From Halolamina rubra (GTDB taxonomy: Archaea > Halobacteriota > Halobacteria > Halobacteriales > Haloferacaceae): a stretch of DNA of 60,788 nt. The stretch is from positions 1 through 60,788 of the forward strand of contig NZ_BBJN01000014.1 of the NCBI RefSeq assembly GCF_000739555.1, in the 5' to 3' direction. The position numbers and the translations under genes are program-made. Of the stretch, positions 49,921 to 59,179 are shown one piece after another (the stretch's first letter is position 1; every line of letters begins with the position of its first letter). The notes beneath the pieces were generated by a model, which saw only the letters and a program-made list of their open reading frames with translations, did no database searches and had not been told where the DNA came from.

Positions 49921-51384
49921 ATGGCTGACTGGACCGAGTCCTACCGGCCCGACACGCTCTCGGCGGTCCGGGGGAACGACAAGGCCCGCGACGCCTTCGA
50001 GGAGTGGGGGCGGACGTGGGGCGACCACCGGGAGGCGGTGATCCTCCACGGCAGCCCCGGCGTCGGCAAGACCTCGGCGGCCCACGCGCTCGCCGCCGAC
50101 ATGGGCTGGGAGACGGTCGAGCTCAACGCGTCCGACCAGCGCACCGCCGACAAGATCGAGCGCTTCGCCGGTCGCGCGGCGCGCAACGAGACCCTCGGCG
50201 GCGACGCGACCGACGAGGGCGGGCGCCAGCTCGTCATCGTCGACGAGGCCGACAACATCCACGGCAACTACGACCGCGGCGGCGCGGGAGCGATCACGGA
50301 GCTGGTGAAGGAGGCGAACCAGCCGATCGTCCTCATCGCCAACGAGTTCTACGAGATGAGCCGCGGGCTCCGGAACGCCTGCCAGGAGATCGAGTTCCGG
50401 GACGTGTCCGCGCGCTCGATCGTCCCCGTCCTCAGGGACATCTGCCGGAAGGAGGAGATCGAGTTCGATTCCGACGCGCTCCAGCGCATCGCCGACGCCA
50501 ACTCCGGCGACCTCCGGGGCGCGGTGAAGGACCTGCAGGCGACCGCCGAGGGGAAGGAGCACCTCACCGTCGAGGACGTGGTCACCGGCGACCGCGACAC
50601 GACGGCGGACATCTTCACCGTCCTCGACGCGATCCTGAAGGAGGAGGAGAGCGCGCAGGACGCGCTGCACGTCGCCTACGACGCCGACGAGACGCCGGAC
50701 GACCTCACGGCGTGGGTCGAGGACAAGGTGATGAAGGTGTACGACCCCCAGGAGACCGTCCGGGCCTACGAGTTCATCGCCAACGCCGACCGCTGGCTCG
50801 GCCGCGTGCAGGCGACACAGGAGTACTCCTACTGGCGCTACGTCACCGACAACGTCGCCGCTGGCGTCGCCGCCTCCCGCGACGGCACCTCCGGCGGCTG
50901 GACCCAGTACGGCGGCCGCCCGCAGATGTGGCCATCCTCGGACGCCACGATCGACGAGATCTGCCGGAAGATCGCCGTCTCGGGCGGGCTGAGCATCGAG
51001 ACCGCCCGCCGGGAGGTGCTCCCGTTCCTCTCGGCGATGATCCACCACTGCAAGCCCCGCGAGCTCACCGTCGCCGTGACGGCGTACTTCGAGTTCGACG
51101 AGGAGGAGCTCGCGGCCGTCTCGGGCAGCGGCGAGTCGACCAACAAGGTGCAGGGGATCGTCGAGGACGCTCAGGAGCTCCGGGAGGCGGAACTCGAGGA
51201 GCACGCCGGCGGCGCCTTCGCCGGCGACCTCCCCGAGCGCGACGACGACGCGCCGGCGGGCGACGCCGACGCCGACGCGACGGACGCGGAAGCGGGCGCC
51301 GACGCTGAGGCCGCCGAAGGGGCAGCGCCCGAGGAGGAGGAGGAGGCGGACGACTCCCAGGCCGGGCTCTCGGACTTCGTCTAA
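49921..51384 (+). CDS. rfcL: Replication factor C large subunit
   Basis: The product is 487 residues. The AAA+ clamp-loader part has Walker A LHGSPGVGKTSAAHALA, Walker B QLVIVDEADNIHG, sensor 1 VLIANEFYEMS and sensor 2 SGDLRGAVKDLQ. The C-terminal collar helices follow. A long acidic Ala/Asp/Glu tail ends in QAGLSDFV, a PCNA-interacting (PIP)-like end. With RfcS it loads the sliding clamp PCNA onto primed DNA. The ATG at 49921 opens the conserved ADWTESYRPDTL. RfcS is not in the window. Confidence 0.97.
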   Translation: MADWTESYRPDTLSAVRGNDKARDAFEEWGRTWGDHREAVILHGSPGVGKTSAAHALAADMGWETVELNASDQRTADKIERFAGRAARNETLGGDATDEGGRQLVIVDEADNIHGNYDRGGAGAITELVKEANQPIVLIANEFYEMSRGLRNACQEIEFRDVSARSIVPVLRDICRKEEIEFDSDALQRIADANSGDLRGAVKDLQATAEGKEHLTVEDVVTGDRDTTADIFTVLDAILKEEESAQDALHVAYDADETPDDLTAWVEDKVMKVYDPQETVRAYEFIANADRWLGRVQATQEYSYWRYVTDNVAAGVAASRDGTSGGWTQYGGRPQMWPSSDATIDEICRKIAVSGGLSIETARREVLPFLSAMIHHCKPRELTVAVTAYFEFDEEELAAVSGSGESTNKVQGIVEDAQELREAELEEHAGGAFAGDLPERDDDAPAGDADADATDAEAGADAEAAEGAAPEEEEEADDSQAGLSDFV

Positions 51385-51390
51385 CCCTTC

Positions 51391-51837
51391 TCAGTCGTCG
51401 ACGGTCGTCGCCCGCGCGGTCACGCCCCAATCACGGACGGTGACCAGCATCGTGTCCGCACCCGTCGGGCCCGGGAACGCGGCGTGGAGTTCGATCCGGC
51501 TCCGGTCGCCGTCGGCGTCGACGACCGCCTCGAACGCCCACCGGCCGGGCGAGGGGAAGAACTTCGCGACGGCGCGGTCGTCGCCGGGCGAAACGCGGTA
51601 CTCCCCGGTCACGTCCGGATCGGTAAGCGACTCGTCCGTCGGCGTCGCGGGCGTGGCGATCGGGCCCTCGGCGTCCGGATCGGGCACCTTCGCTGCCCGG
51701 ACCGAGACGGTGACGGCGTCGCCCCGACGGTTCCGGAGCGAGAGTCCGCCCGGGACGCTGTTCTCGCGGAACGCCTGCCCACAGCCGGCCAGGGCGACCG
51801 GGAGGCTGGCGAGCACGGCGCGGCGGGACCGGCGCAT
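51391..51837 (-). CDS. Small Tat lipoprotein of unknown function
   Basis: The product is 148 residues. It begins MRRSRRAVLASLPVALAGCG, a Tat signal with lipobox LAGC, so it is anchored to the outer face of the membrane. The mature part is one beta-sandwich-like domain with GLSLRNRRGDAVTVSV and GEYRVSPGDDRAVAKFF. No named family is recognised. It is downstream of ctaA on the same strand, 53 bases apart, and convergent with rfcL. Confidence 0.75.
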   Translation of the reverse strand: MRRSRRAVLASLPVALAGCGQAFRENSVPGGLSLRNRRGDAVTVSVRAAKVPDPDAEGPIATPATPTDESLTDPDVTGEYRVSPGDDRAVAKFFPSPGRWAFEAVVDADGDRSRIELHAAFPGPTGADTMLVTVRDWGVTARATTVDD

Positions 51838-51890
51838 GGCCGGTAGCTACGGGGGCGGGGGGAAGAACGTTTGGACCGATTGACAGCTCG

Positions 51891-52733
51891 CTACGCCGGG
51901 GAGGGGCGCTCCTCGTTCGCCCCGCCGCGGGCCGCGTAGGCGACGACGGCCGCGGCGGCGAAGCCGACGAGGTAGAGCAGCCCGTTGACGAGCCGGGCCT
52001 CGTCGGTGTACACCACCAGATCCCGGCCGAGCAGCGTCACGAGGAACACGGCGGCGCCGGCGACGACGACGCCGGGGCGGTAGCGCGCCAGGTCGGTGCC
52101 GGGCAGCCACACCGCGGCGGCGACCAGCGCGGCGAACGCCGCGAGCGCGGTCAGCGCGAACGCGCCCTGGGCGGCCGGGCCGTAGTCGAACACCGGGCTC
52201 ACGCGGCTGACGAGGAAGTTCGCGACGATCAGGGTGAGCGCCGCGCCGACGGCGAGGCGGCTCCGCTCGTGGGCCGAGCGACGGTAGTGGCCGCGCATCG
52301 CCGAGATCGTCGTCAGCGTCAGCGCGGTGAAGATCGACAGCGCGAACAGCAGGTGGGCGGCGTGGGTCGGCACCGAGTACCCCCACGGGATCGCGCCGTT
52401 GAGCGTCACCGTGATCGCGCCGATGGAGATCTGGAACGGCAGCAGGACGAGCGCCGCCGTCGCGAACAGCGCGGTCTGCCGGTCCTGATCGCCGCGCCAG
52501 GCGGCGGCGACGACGCCGACGATCACGAACCCGGTGATCATCGCCACGAGGCGGTGGAACCACTCGATGAAGCTCGGGATCGTCTGCGGCAGCACGCCGC
52601 CGTCACACAGCGGCCACTGCTGGGAGCAGGCGAGCCCCGCGCCCGTCGCCGCGGTGTACACGCCGAGCGCGACGAGGACCCCGGTCAGGGCCGTGGTGAA
52701 CAGGGCGAACCGTCGGTAGCTGGGGCGCTTCAT
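51891..52733 (-). CDS. ctaA: Heme A synthase, COX15/CtaA family
   Basis: The product is 280 residues with eight predicted membrane helices. Heme-binding histidines fit the family: FIEWFHRLVAMITGF in helix 2 and SVPTHAAHLLFALSIF in helix 4. The paired cysteines ACSQQWPLC lie in the first extracellular loop. It oxidises heme O to heme A for an aa3-type terminal oxidase. The second helical half is less conserved. The ATG at 52733 was chosen as the only start just before helix 1. It is divergent from the M24-like gene by about 105 bases. Confidence 0.93.
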   Translation of the reverse strand: MKRPSYRRFALFTTALTGVLVALGVYTAATGAGLACSQQWPLCDGGVLPQTIPSFIEWFHRLVAMITGFVIVGVVAAAWRGDQDRQTALFATAALVLLPFQISIGAITVTLNGAIPWGYSVPTHAAHLLFALSIFTALTLTTISAMRGHYRRSAHERSRLAVGAALTLIVANFLVSRVSPVFDYGPAAQGAFALTALAAFAALVAAAVWLPGTDLARYRPGVVVAGAAVFLVTLLGRDLVVYTDEARLVNGLLYLVGFAAAAVVAYAARGGANEERPSPA

Positions 52734-52838
52734 TGGCCGGAACTCGGGCACGAGTCCACTTGGACGTTCCGTTACAGGCGCGCTCGCGCGCGAGGCACGG
52801 AGCGGCGCGTTGAAGTCGGCGGCGACGCCAGCGCGGGT

Positions 52839-53942
52839 ATGGTCGATCTCGACGCCCGCGCCGATCGCCTCGACGCGTATCTGGCGGGGACTGACGCCGA
52901 CGCCGTCTGGTTCGCTCGCCCGAACGCGTTCGCGTGGCTCACCGGCGGCGACAACGCCGGGAGCGCGACCGACGACCCCGGCGTCGCCGCCGCGGGCTAC
53001 GCCCCCGACCGCTCGCCCTCGTTCCGCGCCGTCGCGCTCGCGGGCGAGGCCGACCGCATCGCCGCCGAGGAGCTCCCCGACGCGTTCGCCGTCGAGACGA
53101 TCCCGTGGCACGAGTCGCTGGGCGGGGCCGTCGCCGCCGAGACGGACGGCGCCGGGCTCGCGGACTTCGACGCGCCCGGGCTGGAGCGCGTCGACGCCGG
53201 CCCGCTCCGGCAGCCGCTCGCCGGGGACGACGTGGAACGCTACCGCGCGCTGGCCGAGGAGACGGCCGCGGCCGTCGAGCGCGTCTGCCGCGAGCTCGAG
53301 GCCGACGACGCCGAGTACGAGGCTGCGTCGGCGCTGCGCATCGCACTCTCCTCCGGCGAAATGTCGGCGCCGGTCGTCCGCGTCGCCGGCAGCGAGCGCG
53401 CCGAGGCGTACCGCTCGCCCCCGGCGGGCGCCGACGAGCTCGGCGAGTACGCGGTGATCACCGTCACCACGGAGCGCCGCGGGCTGCACGCCTCGCTCAC
53501 CCGGACCGTCGCGTTCGACCCGCCCGAGCGCTTCGAGGCCGAGTTCCGCGCCGCGGCCCGGGTCGAAGCCACCGCGCTGGCGGCGACCCGCGAGGCCGCC
53601 GACGCCGGCGGCGACGCGAGCGACGTGTTCGAGGCGATCCGGACGGCGTACGAGGAGGTCGGCTTCCCGGACGCGGCCGAGGCTGGCGAGCAGGGCGGCG
53701 CCGCGGGGTTCGCCCGGCGGGAGTGGCTGGCGGCGCCGGACGCGACCGCGGACGTGCCGGCGCCGATGGGGTACGCGTACAACCCCGTCGTCGGCGGCGC
53801 GCGCAGCGAGGACACGTACCTCCTCGAGGCCGACGGGGCGGGGTTCGAGTGTCTGACCGCGACGCCGAACTGGCCGACGTTCGACGCGGACGCCGTGGGG
53901 TACGACCTGACGCTGGAGCGACACGCGCCGTACGCACCCTGA
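52839..53942 (+). CDS. M24-like protein lacking the metal ligands
   Basis: The product is 367 residues. The N-terminal half resembles a creatinase N-domain (VWFARPNAFAWLTGGDNAG). The C-terminal half matches the pita-bread fold in outline (LTRTVAF after two strands), but the first aspartates appear as Thr and Ser. The histidine motif is replaced by EQGGAAGFARREWLAAPD, and a YNPVVGGARSEDTYLLE block follows. QGG-x-x-GF-x-x-RE and the SEDT block look like a recognisable non-canonical M24 branch, not random decay. Peptidase activity is doubtful. It may bind a ligand or act as a regulator. It is divergent from ctaA. Confidence 0.8.
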   Translation: MVDLDARADRLDAYLAGTDADAVWFARPNAFAWLTGGDNAGSATDDPGVAAAGYAPDRSPSFRAVALAGEADRIAAEELPDAFAVETIPWHESLGGAVAAETDGAGLADFDAPGLERVDAGPLRQPLAGDDVERYRALAEETAAAVERVCRELEADDAEYEAASALRIALSSGEMSAPVVRVAGSERAEAYRSPPAGADELGEYAVITVTTERRGLHASLTRTVAFDPPERFEAEFRAAARVEATALAATREAADAGGDASDVFEAIRTAYEEVGFPDAAEAGEQGGAAGFARREWLAAPDATADVPAPMGYAYNPVVGGARSEDTYLLEADGAGFECLTATPNWPTFDADAVGYDLTLERHAPYAP

Positions 53943-54062
53943 GTCGGGGGCTCGTCGCCGCGGCGATCCGGCGCGCGAGTCGGCGACGACCGCACCGACG
54001 CCGTCTGCGAGGAACCTGCGAGTTGTTCGACAGGTGTCGAACGAGGTTACGACGCGGGTGGA

Positions 54063-54072
54063 TAGATTTTTG
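54063..54072 (+). promoter_or_regulatory. TATA-like element upstream of malic enzyme
   Basis: TAGATTTTTG lies 25-34 nt upstream of the ATG at 54097 and helps choose that start over an in-frame ATG at 54034. Confidence 0.45.
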
Positions 54073-54096
54073 GCGCCCCCGATTGACCCCGAGCGT

Positions 54097-56352
54097 ATGG
54101 GACTCGACGACGACGCCCGGGAGTATCACCGGTCCGATCCGCCCGGCAAGATCGAGATATCGACGACGAAGCCGACGAACACCCAGCGCGACCTCTCGCT
54201 GGCGTACTCGCCCGGCGTCGCGGCGCCGTGTCGCGACATCGACGCCGACGAGGAGCGCGCCTACGAGTACACCGCGAAGGGGAACATGGTGGGCGTCGTC
54301 TCCAACGGGACGGCCGTGCTCGGCCTCGGCGACATCGGCGCCCAGGCCTCGAAACCAGTGATGGAGGGGAAGGGGGTGCTGTTCAAGCGCTTCGCCGACA
54401 TCGACGTGTTCGACATCGAGCTCGACGAGACCGACGTGGACGCGTTCTGCCAGTCGGTCGAGGCGATGGAGCCGACGTTCGGCGGGATCAACCTCGAGGA
54501 CATCGCCGGCCCCGAGTGCTTCGAGATCGAGCAGCGCCTCCGGGAGTCGATGGACATCCCCGTGTTCCACGACGACCAGCACGGCACCGCGATCATCAGC
54601 GGCGCGGGCCTGCTCAACGCGGTCGACGTGCTCGACAAGGACATCTCCGAGATGGAGATCACGTTCTCCGGCGCCGGCGCGTCGGCGATCGCGACCGCGA
54701 AGTTCTACGTCGAGCTCGGCGCCGACCCCGACAACATCACGATGTGTGACTCCTCGGGGATCATCACCGAGCAGCGTGCCGCGAACGGCGACGTGAACGA
54801 GTACAAGAAGGAGTTCGCCCGCGACCTGCCGGAGGGCGACCTGGCGGACGCGATGGACGGCGCCGACATGTTCGTCGGGCTCTCCGTCGGCGGCATCGTC
54901 TCCCCCGACATGGTGGCGTCGATGGCCGAGGACCCCATCGTCTTCGCGATGGCCAACCCCGAGCCCGAGATCGGCTACGAGGCGGCCCGCGCGGCCCGCG
55001 ACGACACGGTGATCATGGCCACCGGGCGCTCGGACTACCCGAACCAGGTGAACAACGTGCTCGGGTTCCCGTTCCTGTTCCGCGGCGCGCTCGACGTGCG
55101 CGCGACGAGCATCACCGAGAACATGAAGATGGCCGCCGCGGAGGCGCTGGCGGAGCTCGCCCGGAAGGACGTGCCCGACGCCGTCGTGAAAGCCTACGGC
55201 GACCAGCCGCTCCAGTACGGGCCGGAGTACGTCATCCCGAAGCCGGTCGACCCGCGCGTGCTGTTCGAGGTCGCGCCGGCCGTCGCCGAGGCGGCGATGG
55301 AGGAGGGCGTCGCCCGCACCGAGATCGACATCGACGCCTACTCCGAGAAGCTCGAGGCGCGGCTGGGCAAGTCCCGCGAGATGATGCGGGTCGTGCTCAA
55401 CAAGGCGAAGAACACCGACCAGCGCATCGCACTGGCGGAGGGGACCGACGAGAAGATGGTCCGCGCCGCCGCCCAGATCCAGGAGCAGGGGATCGGCGAC
55501 CCCGTGCTGCTGGGTAACAGCGACGAGATCGAGGGGATCGCCGCCGACCTCGGCCTCGACTTCACCCCGGAGATCGTCGACCCGCGCGTCGACGACACCG
55601 AGGCGTACGCCGAGCGACTGTACGAGCTCCGCCAGCGCAAGGGCGTCACCCGGAGCGAGGCGACCGAACTCGTCCGACGTGACACCAACTACCTCGGGAG
55701 CGCGATGGTCGAGACCGGCGACGCCGACGCGCTGCTGACGGGGCTGACCCACCACTACCCGTCGGCGCTCCGGCCGCCGCTCGAGGTGATCGGCACCGCC
55801 GAGGACGCCGAGTACGCCGCGGGCGTGTACATGCTGACGTTCAAGAACCGCGTCGTGTTCGTCGCGGACGCCACGGTGAACCAGGACCCCAGCGAGGCGG
55901 TGCTGGAGGAGATCACCAAACACACCGCCGAACTCGCCCGGAGCTTCAACGTCGAGCCGCGTGCGGCGCTGCTGTCGTACTCCAACTTCGGCTCGGTGGA
56001 GAACGAGGGGACCGCCAAACCCCGCGACGCCGCCGCGGCCCTGCGTGCGGACCCCGAGGCCGACTTCCCCGTCGACGGGGAGATGCAGGCCGACACCGCG
56101 GTCGTCGAGGACATCTTGACAGACACCTACGAGTTCTCGGCGCTGGACGAGCCCGCGAACGTGCTGGTGTTCCCGAACCTCGAGGCCGGCAACATCGCGT
56201 ACAAGCTGCTCCAGCGCCTCGGCGGCGCCGAGGCGATCGGCCCGATGCTCGTGGGGATGGACAAGCCCGTCCACGTGATGCAGCGCGGCGACGAGGTGAA
56301 GGACATCGTCAACCTCGCCGGCGTCGCGGCCGTCGACGCCCAGGGCGAGTAA
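54097..56352 (+). CDS. maeB: Malic enzyme with C-terminal phosphotransacetylase-like domain (MaeB type)
   Basis: The product is 751 residues. Residues 1-420 are a malic enzyme, with [38 protein letters not shown], the catalytic Lys-Glu-Asp region and the Rossmann [14 protein letters not shown]. The remaining 330 residues are a phosphate acetyltransferase-like domain ([47 protein letters not shown]). It converts malate to pyruvate, making NAD(P)H; in bacterial MaeB the C-domain is regulatory and binds acetyl-CoA. The ATG at 54097 starts the conserved [19 protein letters not shown]. It is upstream of the dppA-like gene by 175 bases. Confidence 0.95.
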   Translation: MGLDDDAREYHRSDPPGKIEISTTKPTNTQRDLSLAYSPGVAAPCRDIDADEERAYEYTAKGNMVGVVSNGTAVLGLGDIGAQASKPVMEGKGVLFKRFADIDVFDIELDETDVDAFCQSVEAMEPTFGGINLEDIAGPECFEIEQRLRESMDIPVFHDDQHGTAIISGAGLLNAVDVLDKDISEMEITFSGAGASAIATAKFYVELGADPDNITMCDSSGIITEQRAANGDVNEYKKEFARDLPEGDLADAMDGADMFVGLSVGGIVSPDMVASMAEDPIVFAMANPEPEIGYEAARAARDDTVIMATGRSDYPNQVNNVLGFPFLFRGALDVRATSITENMKMAAAEALAELARKDVPDAVVKAYGDQPLQYGPEYVIPKPVDPRVLFEVAPAVAEAAMEEGVARTEIDIDAYSEKLEARLGKSREMMRVVLNKAKNTDQRIALAEGTDEKMVRAAAQIQEQGIGDPVLLGNSDEIEGIAADLGLDFTPEIVDPRVDDTEAYAERLYELRQRKGVTRSEATELVRRDTNYLGSAMVETGDADALLTGLTHHYPSALRPPLEVIGTAEDAEYAAGVYMLTFKNRVVFVADATVNQDPSEAVLEEITKHTAELARSFNVEPRAALLSYSNFGSVENEGTAKPRDAAAALRADPEADFPVDGEMQADTAVVEDILTDTYEFSALDEPANVLVFPNLEAGNIAYKLLQRLGGAEAIGPMLVGMDKPVHVMQRGDEVKDIVNLAGVAAVDAQGE

Positions 56353-56497
56353 GCCGGGGGCCCGGGAAACCGGCAATCCCGGCCACTGAAGGGTCGTTTA
56401 TTACCGATTACCCCCGTAGTTTTCCGGCCGCTGTTCTTCGGTTTCTGATGTATTCACCCGAAGCGAAAGGGGTGAGATGTGCGCCCGCGGCGCAGGG

Positions 56498-56503
56498 TAT
56501 AAG
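56498..56503 (+). promoter_or_regulatory. TATA box of the ABC peptide transporter operon
   Basis: TATAAG lies 25-30 nt upstream of the ATG at 56528, the best TATA match in the window. The preceding 56370-56490 stretch is AT-richer than average and contains no gene. Confidence 0.65.
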
Positions 56504-56527
56504 TTAATCCGCCTCGACCGACTGTCT

Positions 56528-58180
56528 ATGTCTGACAAAGACAGTCCGGACGTGAGTCGACGGAAGTTCCTCGGCTTCGCGGGCGCAGCCACGGCGACGG
56601 CCGTCGCCGGCTGTGGCGGCAACGGCGGCACGGACACCGAAACCGAGCCCAGCGGCGACGGCACGGACGAGCCGACCGACACGCCCGCCGGCGACGACAC
56701 GCCGACGGAGCGTCCGGAGCCGGAGACCCGCGACGGCTACCTCCAGCGCGCGAACCGGGTCGCCCACGAGCAGGCGCCGTGGGTGTTCCTCAACCGCCAG
56801 TACTCCGTCTACGGCAAGAGCGACGACATCGAGTGGGAGGCACGGGCCGACGAGTTCATCGACGCCTACGCCATCTCGCCCGCGACCGACAGCGGGGACG
56901 ACGTGGTGATCAACCAGTCCCAGATGGACAGCGGGCTCGACCCGCAGGACCACCGCGCGACGCCGACGGACAACATCGTGATGCAGGCGTACGAAAAGCT
57001 GCTCGACCGCGACCGCGAGGGCGGTATCCTCGACTCGCTGGCCGACGACTACAGCCGGCAGGAGGACGGTCGCGTGCGGTTCCACATCCGCGACGGCGTC
57101 TCGTTCCACTCCGGTGACAACCTCACCCCCGAGGACGTGGCGTACTCGATCAACCGGATCGTGGACCCCGAGACCGGGATCGCCAGCCCCCAGCAGGACC
57201 AGCTGGCGGGCGTCACCGGCGCGGAGGTCGTCGACGGCGAGCGCGCGGTCGACGTGATGAGCGACGGGCTCAACCCAATCGTGTTCTCGCTGTTCGCGAG
57301 CTACGGGCCCATCATGAACAAGTCGTGGGTCCAGTCCAACGAGAACTCCTACATCAACCAGAACATCGACGGAACCGGTCCGTTCGTGCTGGAGACGTAC
57401 GAGCAGGGCGTCCAGGTCGTGTTCAACCGCAACGACAACTACTGGAAGGAGGCCGCGGAGATCAGCAGCCTCACGATCGAGTCCGCCAGCGAGTCCAGCA
57501 CGCGCGTGAACTCGCTGCTCTCCGACGAGTCGGACATCATCGTCAACGTGCCGCCCCAGGAAGTGAGCCGGGTCGAGGAGAACGACGGCAGCAGCATCGC
57601 GGCGGCGCCGTCGACGCGGGTCATCTTCAACGCGATGCGCTACGACGTGGAGCCGTTCGACTCCCCCGAGTTCCGCCAGGCGGTCAACTACGCGATCGAC
57701 CTCGAGAGCATCATCCAGAACGTGCTGAGCACGTTCGGCGACCAGACCGCCCAGCCGACGCTCGACGGCTACTTCGGCTACAACGAGGATCTCGACCCGT
57801 ACCCGCACGACCCCGAGCAGGCCGAGGCGCTGGTCGAGGAGTCCGGCTACGCGGGCGTAGAGGTCGAACTCCACACCCCGGTGGGTCGCTACCTCAACGA
57901 CGTGGAGATCGCCCAGGCGGTCGCGGGCTACCTCGACGAGCTCGAGAACGTCACCGCGAGCGTCAACCAGCGTGACTTCCAGGCGCTCGCCAGCGAGGTC
58001 GTCGACGGCAACATCGAGACCAGCCCGCACTGGTACCTGCTCGGTTGGGGGAACACCACCTTCGACGCGAGCCAGACGCTCATCCCGCTGCTCACCAGCG
58101 ACGGGAACCTCACGAGCTGGTCCAACGACGAGTTCGACCGACTCATCGAGGAGGCACAGAGCCTGCCCAGCGAAGAATAG
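56528..58180 (+). CDS. ABC peptide/nickel-type substrate-binding lipoprotein with apparent permuted C-terminal segment
   Basis: The product is 550 residues. A Tat signal (VSRRKFLGFAGAATATAVAG) ends at the lipobox cysteine 29. A Thr/Pro/Asp linker of about 35 residues follows. Residues 66-117, containing YLQRANRVAHEQAPWVFLNR and EARADEFIDAYAIS, correspond to text usually found at the extreme C-terminus of SBP family 5 proteins. The usual N-terminal start then follows (INQSQMDSGLDPQDHRATPT, then DLTPEDVAYSINRIVD). The C-terminus stops at DEFDRLIEEAQSLPSEE, just where that C-terminal text normally begins. The lobes otherwise look complete. It delivers peptides or similar solutes to the downstream permeases, whose first ATG follows directly after the stop. 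Confidence 0.88.
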   Translation: MSDKDSPDVSRRKFLGFAGAATATAVAGCGGNGGTDTETEPSGDGTDEPTDTPAGDDTPTERPEPETRDGYLQRANRVAHEQAPWVFLNRQYSVYGKSDDIEWEARADEFIDAYAISPATDSGDDVVINQSQMDSGLDPQDHRATPTDNIVMQAYEKLLDRDREGGILDSLADDYSRQEDGRVRFHIRDGVSFHSGDNLTPEDVAYSINRIVDPETGIASPQQDQLAGVTGAEVVDGERAVDVMSDGLNPIVFSLFASYGPIMNKSWVQSNENSYINQNIDGTGPFVLETYEQGVQVVFNRNDNYWKEAAEISSLTIESASESSTRVNSLLSDESDIIVNVPPQEVSRVEENDGSSIAAAPSTRVIFNAMRYDVEPFDSPEFRQAVNYAIDLESIIQNVLSTFGDQTAQPTLDGYFGYNEDLDPYPHDPEQAEALVEESGYAGVEVELHTPVGRYLNDVEIAQAVAGYLDELENVTASVNQRDFQALASEVVDGNIETSPHWYLLGWGNTTFDASQTLIPLLTSDGNLTSWSNDEFDRLIEEAQSLPSEE

Positions 58181-59179
58181 ATGTCGTACGGACGGTTCCT
58201 GCTGAAGCGGGGGCTTCAGGGAATCGTGGTGGTCTGGGGCGTGGTCACCATCGTGTTCATGCTCCGGTTCATCACACCAGGCAGCGCCGTGGACGCCGTG
58301 GCGCCGCTGGACGCCAGCCCCGAGCTTCGCCAACGGATCGCCGAGGAACTGGGGCTGGACGAGCCGCTGTACGTCCAGTATCTCGACTACCTCTGGGAGC
58401 TGCTCAACGGCGACATGGGGTACTCCTACATCTCCGGGATCGAGGCCAGCCAGATGGTGTTCTCGAAGCTGCCGGCGACGATCGAACTCGCTGTCGCCAG
58501 CAGCATCATCGCCATCGGGCTGTCGATCCCGCTGGGCGTGATCAGCGCGACCCGGCGCCACCAGCCCGCGGACTACGCGGCGACGACGTTCTCGCTGGTG
58601 GGGATCTCCACGCCGAACTTCTGGCTGGGGATCATGCTGATCCTGCTGCTGTCGGTGCAGTTCGGGATCTTCCCGACCAGCGGCCGCGCCTTCGGCTTCG
58701 TCCAGGCGTTCGAGATCGCCGTGAACCAGGGGCTCGCCGCCGGCGCCGACGCCATGTTCCAGTGGCTGCGGTACATCACGCTCCCCGCGGTGACGCTGGG
58801 GACGTACTTCACGGCGCTGATCACCCGGCTCACGCGCTCGGGGATGCTCGAGGAGCTGGGGCAGTCCTACGTCCGGGCGACCCGGGCGAAGGGGCTGCCC
58901 GAGTCGCTCGTCCGCTACAAGCACGCGCTGCGGAACACGCTGATCCCCGTGATCACCGTCCTCGGCCTGCAGCTGGGGACGCTGATCGGCGGCGCGGTCA
59001 TCACGGAGTCGGTGTTCTCGTGGCCCGGGCTCGGGACGACGCTGATCAACGCCATCAACGCCCGCGACTGGCCGATCCTGCAGGCGACGCTGGTCGTGAT
59101 CGGTACCGGGTTCGTCATCGTGAACCTGGTCGTCGACGCCGTCTACGCGTATCTCGACCCACAGGTGGTCGCTGAATGA
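58181..59179 (+). CDS. ABC transporter permease, DppB type
   Basis: The product is 332 residues with six membrane helices. The first helix reads GLQGIVVVWGVVTIVFML. A periplasmic-side loop with ELGLDEPLYVQYLDYL follows. The EAA-type ATPase contact loop reads YVRATRAKGLPESLVRYKHA. It forms half of the membrane channel of a dipeptide/oligopeptide/nickel importer. Its ATG touches the upstream stop, and its last 4 bases overlap the next permease start (ATGA), so the operon is translationally coupled. Confidence 0.95.
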   Translation: MSYGRFLLKRGLQGIVVVWGVVTIVFMLRFITPGSAVDAVAPLDASPELRQRIAEELGLDEPLYVQYLDYLWELLNGDMGYSYISGIEASQMVFSKLPATIELAVASSIIAIGLSIPLGVISATRRHQPADYAATTFSLVGISTPNFWLGIMLILLLSVQFGIFPTSGRAFGFVQAFEIAVNQGLAAGADAMFQWLRYITLPAVTLGTYFTALITRLTRSGMLEELGQSYVRATRAKGLPESLVRYKHALRNTLIPVITVLGLQLGTLIGGAVITESVFSWPGLGTTLINAINARDWPILQATLVVIGTGFVIVNLVVDAVYAYLDPQVVAE

